Shown piece by piece: positions 59,204 to 64,000 of a stretch of DNA of 64,000 nt. The notes below the pieces were generated by a model. It was not told the DNA's origin and made no database searches. It saw only the letters and a list, made by a program, of their open reading frames with translations. The translations under genes were made by a program, and so were the position numbers. Location of the stretch: NCBI GenBank assembly GCA_028023455.1, contig JAQFVV010000353.1, positions 186,001-250,000 on the forward strand, written 5' to 3'. The stretch is from Epiperipatus broadwayi. Lineage: Eukaryota; Onychophora; Udeonychophora; Euonychophora; Peripatidae. How positions within the stretch are numbered: the first letter of the stretch is position 1; every line of letters begins with the position of its first letter.

Positions 59204-59369
59204 AAATCTATTTTAATATATATTTCATTTTGGTGGCAAAAAAATAAAAAAACAAGTTTTAAAAGATTTGGTGTATGTTATAATTATTTTTAAAAGTATT
59301 TTGACCACTTTTAATAAAGAATCTAAGGTGAAAGAGTTTATTTTTATTTATTTTGGATATTATCTATCA

Positions 59370-60120
59370 TTTAAGTAAATTAAACTGAACCCCTATCCTT
59401 GTCCTTCTTATACTACTGATTAAAAATTTACTTAGCAATCTTTTCTTGGTAAAAGCTTTTTTTTTAATATTATCAAGGTCAACAATAGAAGTCTTGTTCT
59501 CTATTATTATTTTAGCATGCTTTATCGTAATTATTAAAAATCAGTGTTTATCAGGTTGTATTGCAATTTACTAATCCCCAATACTTGTCTGTTTTCTAGC
59601 TTTTGCCTTTATCAATAAAAACGTATGTTTGAATGATACACATATGGTGGCCATCTTTAACTTCTTTTTGCTGTTAAACAAATTGTCTGAAATTCAAAAA
59701 CTATAAAGTAGTGAACCCATGCCATCTCCCTTAAATAATTATGTAGATCTGACACTATATTACAGCAATATATTTTAGCAATTTCAGTTTTATTGTTACC
59801 ATTTTACCACATGATAAATACTGATTACTCAAGACTGGAGTAGATGGTGCTCGAATGAAGCAGAGAGAAAAATTGCCCTAGTTTATACTGTAATAAGTTG
59901 GAAGAAACAAGTGATATTGCATTAATATTATCAAGATCCATGATAATCTTTATATTACTTTAATTTTAAAACATTAAATAGTTGAAAAAATCATCAAATA
60001 GTTAACTGCTCAAAATGTCTGGCAATGTTTATGGAGCTTTGATTCAGATATTTTAGTTCTTATTAGTCGTTTAAAGTTGTCTTTCAGTTATGTTTTACTG
60101 TACTTTTACTAGAAGAGCAT
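59370..60120. other. AT-rich stretch, nothing recognised
   Basis: No gene or repeat recognised. Confidence 0.5.
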
Positions 60121-60122
60121 GC

Positions 60123-60553
60123 TGTGACGTAATTGTCGGTTATAATTATAAACTTTGCGAATATATTTTCATTGCTTTAGGTTTAGCAAACATTATATTT
60201 AAAAAATAAGCTTTTGAATTCAAGTTAATTTTAAAAAATTATTATGAATACAGATATAAATAAAAGATTTGAAATAAATAAACTGAACGTCGACAATTGT
60301 TTTCGTTTACAATTTTTTTTTATCCGAAAATCTTTTATTTATATTGTATTCATAATAATTTTTACAAAATAACTTAAATTCAAATTTTTTAAATATAAAA
60401 TTTGTATTCATAATAATTTTTTAAATTTTACTTGCATCCACAAACTAATTTTTTGAATGTAACATTTGCTAATCTTTAGAAAAATAACGAACCTAAAGTG
60501 TTAGAATAATTCGCAAAGTTAGAATAATTATGGCCGGACGTTACATCACATAT
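60123..60553. mobile_element. Fold-back MITE-like element, about 430 bp
   Basis: The ends are inverted: 'tgacgtaattgtcggttataattat' near 60124 against the complement of 60524-60551, both followed by 'actttgcgaa' and 'ctttaggtt'. Inside is a second inverted repeat ('attattatgaatac' and 'ataaataaaagattt', about 60235-60275 against 60318-60365) around GTCGACAATTG. No transposase was found. Family unknown; the ends are richer in CG than the surroundings. Confidence 0.65.
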
Positions 60554-60555
60554 GC

Positions 60556-61850
60556 GCTAATCCCAAAACACTCCACATTTTCTTATTCAGAAAAGGTAAA
60601 AAGCAATATATTGAAAGTGAAAAATGTGAATTTATATATTCTTTCATTTATTATTTCTATTAATTAATTCATTAAACTAAATTTAATAACAATTAAATGT
60701 TTTCCCAGCTTTTATTCAAAAATATTTTCAACATTTACAATCTTTTGTTATAAAAATAAGAGCGTTCCATTTGTTTGTTATTCTTTCTAAAGCGTAAAAC
60801 TTCATTTGTAAAGGAATAATTTCACTTTTTTATATAAAGATTGAAATTATAACACTCTTGACAATTCTAGTTGTTTAATCAAATTTAATTATTTGCAGAT
60901 GTTTTTCGTTTGAGTTAAAGGGTTTTTAATTATAGATGAGCCATGTCTTTTTCCAACTCATTTAAGTATCATTCACATAATATATAATCAGTTTAATCAA
61001 ATTCATTTATTGGATTCTGTCAAAATGTCACTGTTTTAAAAATGTTCTTGATAGTTATTCTTTTCATGAATGTTCAAATAAGAAACTAATCAAATTAAAT
61101 CATTTTTATGTATTTTTCATTTTACTTTTTAAAATTTAGTAGTTTATTGTGGTTAAATGAAATTTATAATATCATTAATAATTTGTAGTATGAAAATTCA
61201 TCAATAATTTGTGTGCTGAATAATATATATACCCATATATTATTTAATAGCAATAAAGACGTAAACATCTAATAAATAAATGATTAACTATTACAGTCAA
61301 TATCAATCACGTACACATATTTAATCTCTTTTTAAGAAACTACTACGGGCAAAGTAAGTGTTCTCATTTCATATAAACAAATCCGAGTTGTGTAAAACAA
61401 AATGGATTAGATTTACATTTAACTAAACTCATTTGTCTTTTATTATATCTTTATTTATATGAATTTAAAAAGAATGGGGAAGTATGGAGGTGTTTATTAT
61501 ATCTATAATTTTTTTAAATACAAAAAAACTTAATCTTATTTCATTATGTGCGAAATTTATCCGTATTTAGACGTTATATCTAAAGTCACATTCTCAGGTA
61601 AGATGTTGCTTATGATTGCTGTTGGAATTCTTTACTTTCTCCAATATTAAACTACTCTAACATAAATTACTGCTCTCCAGAAATTTTTTGTTTCTCCTTC
61701 AAAGAATGATAATAGCATGGCATTTTAAAACATAAACACTAAACAATTAATGTCAAAATTCAAGTTTTGCTTACTTGAACTCCAATTCTATCAATTTTTC
61801 TCAAATTATGTTTACAAATTTCCTATTCTATAATTCAAAAATATAATGAG
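60556..61850. other. AT-rich stretch, nothing recognised
   Basis: No gene or repeat recognised. Confidence 0.5.
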
Positions 61851-61854
61851 TCAC

Positions 61855-62189
61855 TTTATTGATGATATATACAAGCTATGCCATAAAACTACAATATTGG
61901 TAAGATCAGTTGTCCCATTGAAAAGCACTTGCAAGAACACAAACTGATGATTAGAAGAAAGAAAACATATGTGTCTAAGGTAGCAGACCATACCAATGAA
62001 CATATATTCAATTGGGAAAACACAAAAATGTTGGATAGAGAAGAAAAGATACAAAGAAGAAAACTTAAAGAACTTGCTCACATGACAATGGCAAACAGTA
62101 TCATAAGTCAATCTAGTGTGACTATACATAATGTATGGAAACCACTAGTCAACTTTGGTCTTGAGAATAAAAAATGGAGAAGTCAGTAG
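61855..62189 (+). pseudogene. PLE-5 GIY-YIG endonuclease relic
   Basis: The plus-strand frame from about 61929 carries LQEHKLMIRRK, VSKVADHTNEH, NWENTKMLDREEKIQRRKLKELAHM and TIHNVWKPL, the C-terminal course of a Penelope-type endonuclease (R/L-x-EH, S-x-VA-x-H, W, RE...RK-x-KE, W-x-PL). Just upstream, in a shifted frame, are IYKLC and YNIGKIS, remnants of the GIY and YIG halves. RT absent. It is a fifth lineage by sequence. Its end is about 45 bp from the SINE S2 copy. Confidence 0.72.
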
Positions 62190-62233
62190 GAACCTCATAG
62201 ATAAGTATATGGAATTTCTACTGATTGTTGCTT

Positions 62234-62570
62234 TTGGCAGGATGGCTCAGTTGATTAGAGTGTTACCTTAAAAATCAATACTGAACAATCTAAGGGTCCA
62301 GGTTCGATTCCCATGCTAGTGCTGTCACTGATCATGCCAGCAACACCCGAAGAAGAGGGGAGAATAATACCTCTCAAAACATTGTGCATATATTAACCTG
62401 TTTAGTGTGCTATTACTAACAGTTCAATGTATTTGGAATATTTAAATAAAGTTAATTTTTTCTAAAGACATTCAATACTCAAATTAGATGATGGAAATAG
62501 TCCAGACAATAAACACAACTAAAATACCATCATCACAAACCTTCAGGAAAACACTCAATAACATTTTCTT
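62234..62570 (+). repeat. SINE S2, most complete copy (copy 3)
   Basis: tRNA-derived head: A box TGGCTCAGTTGATTAGAGTG (62243-62262) and B box GGTTCGATTCC (62301-62311), correctly spaced for a pol III internal promoter. The body carries a hammerhead-like segment, an A/T-rich 'tgtatttgg' part and a 3' region with 'gatggaaatag' and 'catcatcacaaaccttcagga'. Collinear relatives are at 46805-46965 and 50098-50410. About 335 bp, no coding capacity. Confidence 0.75.
62346..62386 (+). ncRNA. Hammerhead-like motif in SINE S2 (copy 3)
   Basis: CCGAAGA (CTGANGA with one change) is followed by GAGGGG and CCTCTC, a 6-bp stem with one G-U pair around a 9-nt loop, then AAAACATTG where GAAAC is expected. Taken with copy 1, which has CTGAAG and GAAAC, the family ancestor plausibly had both boxes. 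Confidence 0.45.
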
Positions 62571-62574
62571 TCCT

Positions 62575-64000
62575 TATGCCCCAATATCCAAACTATTTAA
62601 CAGTAAAAATTATGACATTTATAAATCCCTGCAATCATATTCCAAAGGTGAATTTGCAGACATTTAATTCAGTGCCTTGACATTATTTTGTTATGAAATA
62701 TCAAGTGCATAACAATGTATAATTGGAATACAAGAAGACATCTAAACATGTTTTGCTACAAACTAGAAATAATACAAATAGAGAAGAGAGAATCGCATCA
62801 TATAATTTATATGCATTTACATTGCCACTCGTAATAATTCTCAGGCTTATATCATGACTCAATTTATCAAATGATGAAAAGAAATGTGTAATTACAGTAT
62901 AAATGCAATGCTATTAAAGATTTATGAAAATCAATAGAAGAAAATAACGAGTAGAATTGGGCAATTGCGCTAAAAAATTAACACCATTATATCATTCTTA
63001 AAGGTGATGTGCAGATAGATTTATTACTATATAATAGCTCATTACTCCATAAACTTTCTTTTTAAATAAATAGAGATATAAATATTAATTTTAACAATCT
63101 GTAACCAACCATGACTATCAAATATGTATTATTTAGAATATTATAATTCAGATATAAGTTCTATTAATTTTAAAAACTCTGTAAATAAATAGCTATTAAA
63201 TATGAAACATATGGAATATATTTAAGAAGTATTACTTATGACATACATCTTTGAAAATTTTTACTTTAAATTTTATTATATATTTAGTAGCAATTGTCTG
63301 TTCACAGTGTTATCAGAATTAAGAGAATATGGATTGTGATTTGAAACATGTCTCATTTAAATCAACACATTGCTAAGTTGCTGTTATTATAATAATGTTT
63401 TACTCTTACAAAATATCAATGATCTCCTATCCATATAAGATCTTGGGAACTGGATGAAATTGAATATATTTTCTGATTAATAGATTACATTAATACGAAA
63501 ACTTCATTTATAAGATTATAAAAATTGATTCAGAACAGGTATAAGTGCACTTTTTCAGGACAAAGGCTATTGTAATTTTCTCCAATTGTCATTGTTCATC
63601 ACTTATATATTACAGGTATACTTTTAAAATAACTTTCCATTTTTTAGAAATGGTGTTCTTTCCCACTATATGTAACATACACTTTTTGCATTTGGTATTA
63701 AAATTGTATATCTTTCTTTTGTTTGCAATTGTTTCAGACATTACACATCTCTTTTAAAATATGATAAAATAATTTTCATGATGAAATAATTCAATCTAAG
63801 CACTAACAAAAACATAGTTATCAGCTTTGTGATTGAATGAATCTCTTCAATGTTTTCATTTGTATCTTTGCTTTGCATAGTAGACATATTAAAACTGATT
63901 TAATTAGTAATCAATGTATACATTACTGAGCATTTTGAACAAAGATATATGTGTCATTTGACCAATTCATTGGAAAATATCTGACCTCCCACAGATTTTC
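62575..64000. other. AT-rich stretch, nothing recognised
   Basis: The frame 63545-63757 is low-complexity. No repeat or gene was supported up to the window end. Confidence 0.5.

Larger units (their letters stand above)
57882..59366. mobile_element. PLE-4: inverted Penelope dimer with 14-bp flanking repeat
   Basis: The left arm (57895-58513, minus) and right arm (58639-59301, plus) are inverted and nearly identical. The 125-bp centre (58514-58638) belongs to the minus copy, which therefore extends further 5' than the plus copy. Each has the end of a GIY-YIG endonuclease and a 3' region with a hammerhead-like motif. TTGGATATTATCTA occurs exactly at 57882-57895 and 59353-59366, one direct repeat outside the pair. 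The plus copy continues about 50 bp beyond the end of homology before it. This supports integration of the dimer as one unit. Confidence 0.85.

Overview
This is a very AT-rich window (visibly about three quarters or more A+T) from a eukaryotic nuclear genome, almost certainly an animal. No host protein-coding exon, tRNA gene or rRNA gene can be supported. What can be recognised is mobile-element debris: Penelope-like elements (PLEs) with a GIY-YIG endonuclease, RTE-type and another non-LTR retrotransposon, a Ty3/gypsy pol, a mariner transposase, a pogo/Tigger-like element, several tRNA-headed SINEs and many fold-back (palindromic) repeats. PLEs together with RTE, mariner and Tigger elements suggest an invertebrate with a large repeat-rich genome; the sequence does not fix the phylum.

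Layout. 1-9 kb: a palindrome with a hammerhead-like motif (889-1164), a tRNA-like SINE and a mariner relic (4.6-5.3 kb), an RTE 3' end (8.4-8.9 kb). 9-16 kb: SINE S1, the large palindrome FB-A, a decayed coiled-coil ORF and a PLE endonuclease relic with a fold-back start. 18-25 kb: an inverted-repeat element with a tRNA-like core, a Tigger-like deletion derivative, then the best-preserved PLE (PLE-1): a nearly full-length + copy preceded by a head-to-head inverted, 5'-truncated copy that carries a nested palindrome. 26-34 kb: tandem, direct and inverted repeats, a second S1, and an RTE reverse transcriptase scrap. 34-41 kb: a second coiled-coil ORF relic, a 1.2-kb terminal-inverted-repeat element full of minisatellites, and the Ty3/gypsy relic. 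43-50 kb: a near-perfect PLE palindrome (PLE-2), a second RTE copy, SINE S2 copies, and a second FB-A interrupted by a non-LTR element. 51-64 kb: more palindromes, a longer Tigger copy with a recognisable transposase start, a third PLE inverted dimer (PLE-4) with a 14-bp flanking direct repeat, and a last PLE endonuclease relic beside a SINE.

Two themes unite the window. First, PLE copies of unrelated sequence recur as 5'-truncated head-to-head inverted dimers, and for PLE-2 and PLE-4 the dimer as a whole is flanked by one direct repeat, as if integrated as a unit. Second, the outer ends of these elements, the FB-A palindrome, the 889-1164 palindrome and SINE S2 all carry a degenerate hammerhead-ribozyme-like core: a CTGANGA-like box, a stem-loop, a GAAAC-like box and, in most, a short self-complementary segment. 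The association of PLEs with minimal hammerhead motifs is established knowledge; seeing it in PLEs, palindromes and a tRNA-headed SINE within one window is the main point of interest. Most coding relics contain stops or frameshifts and are probably inactive.
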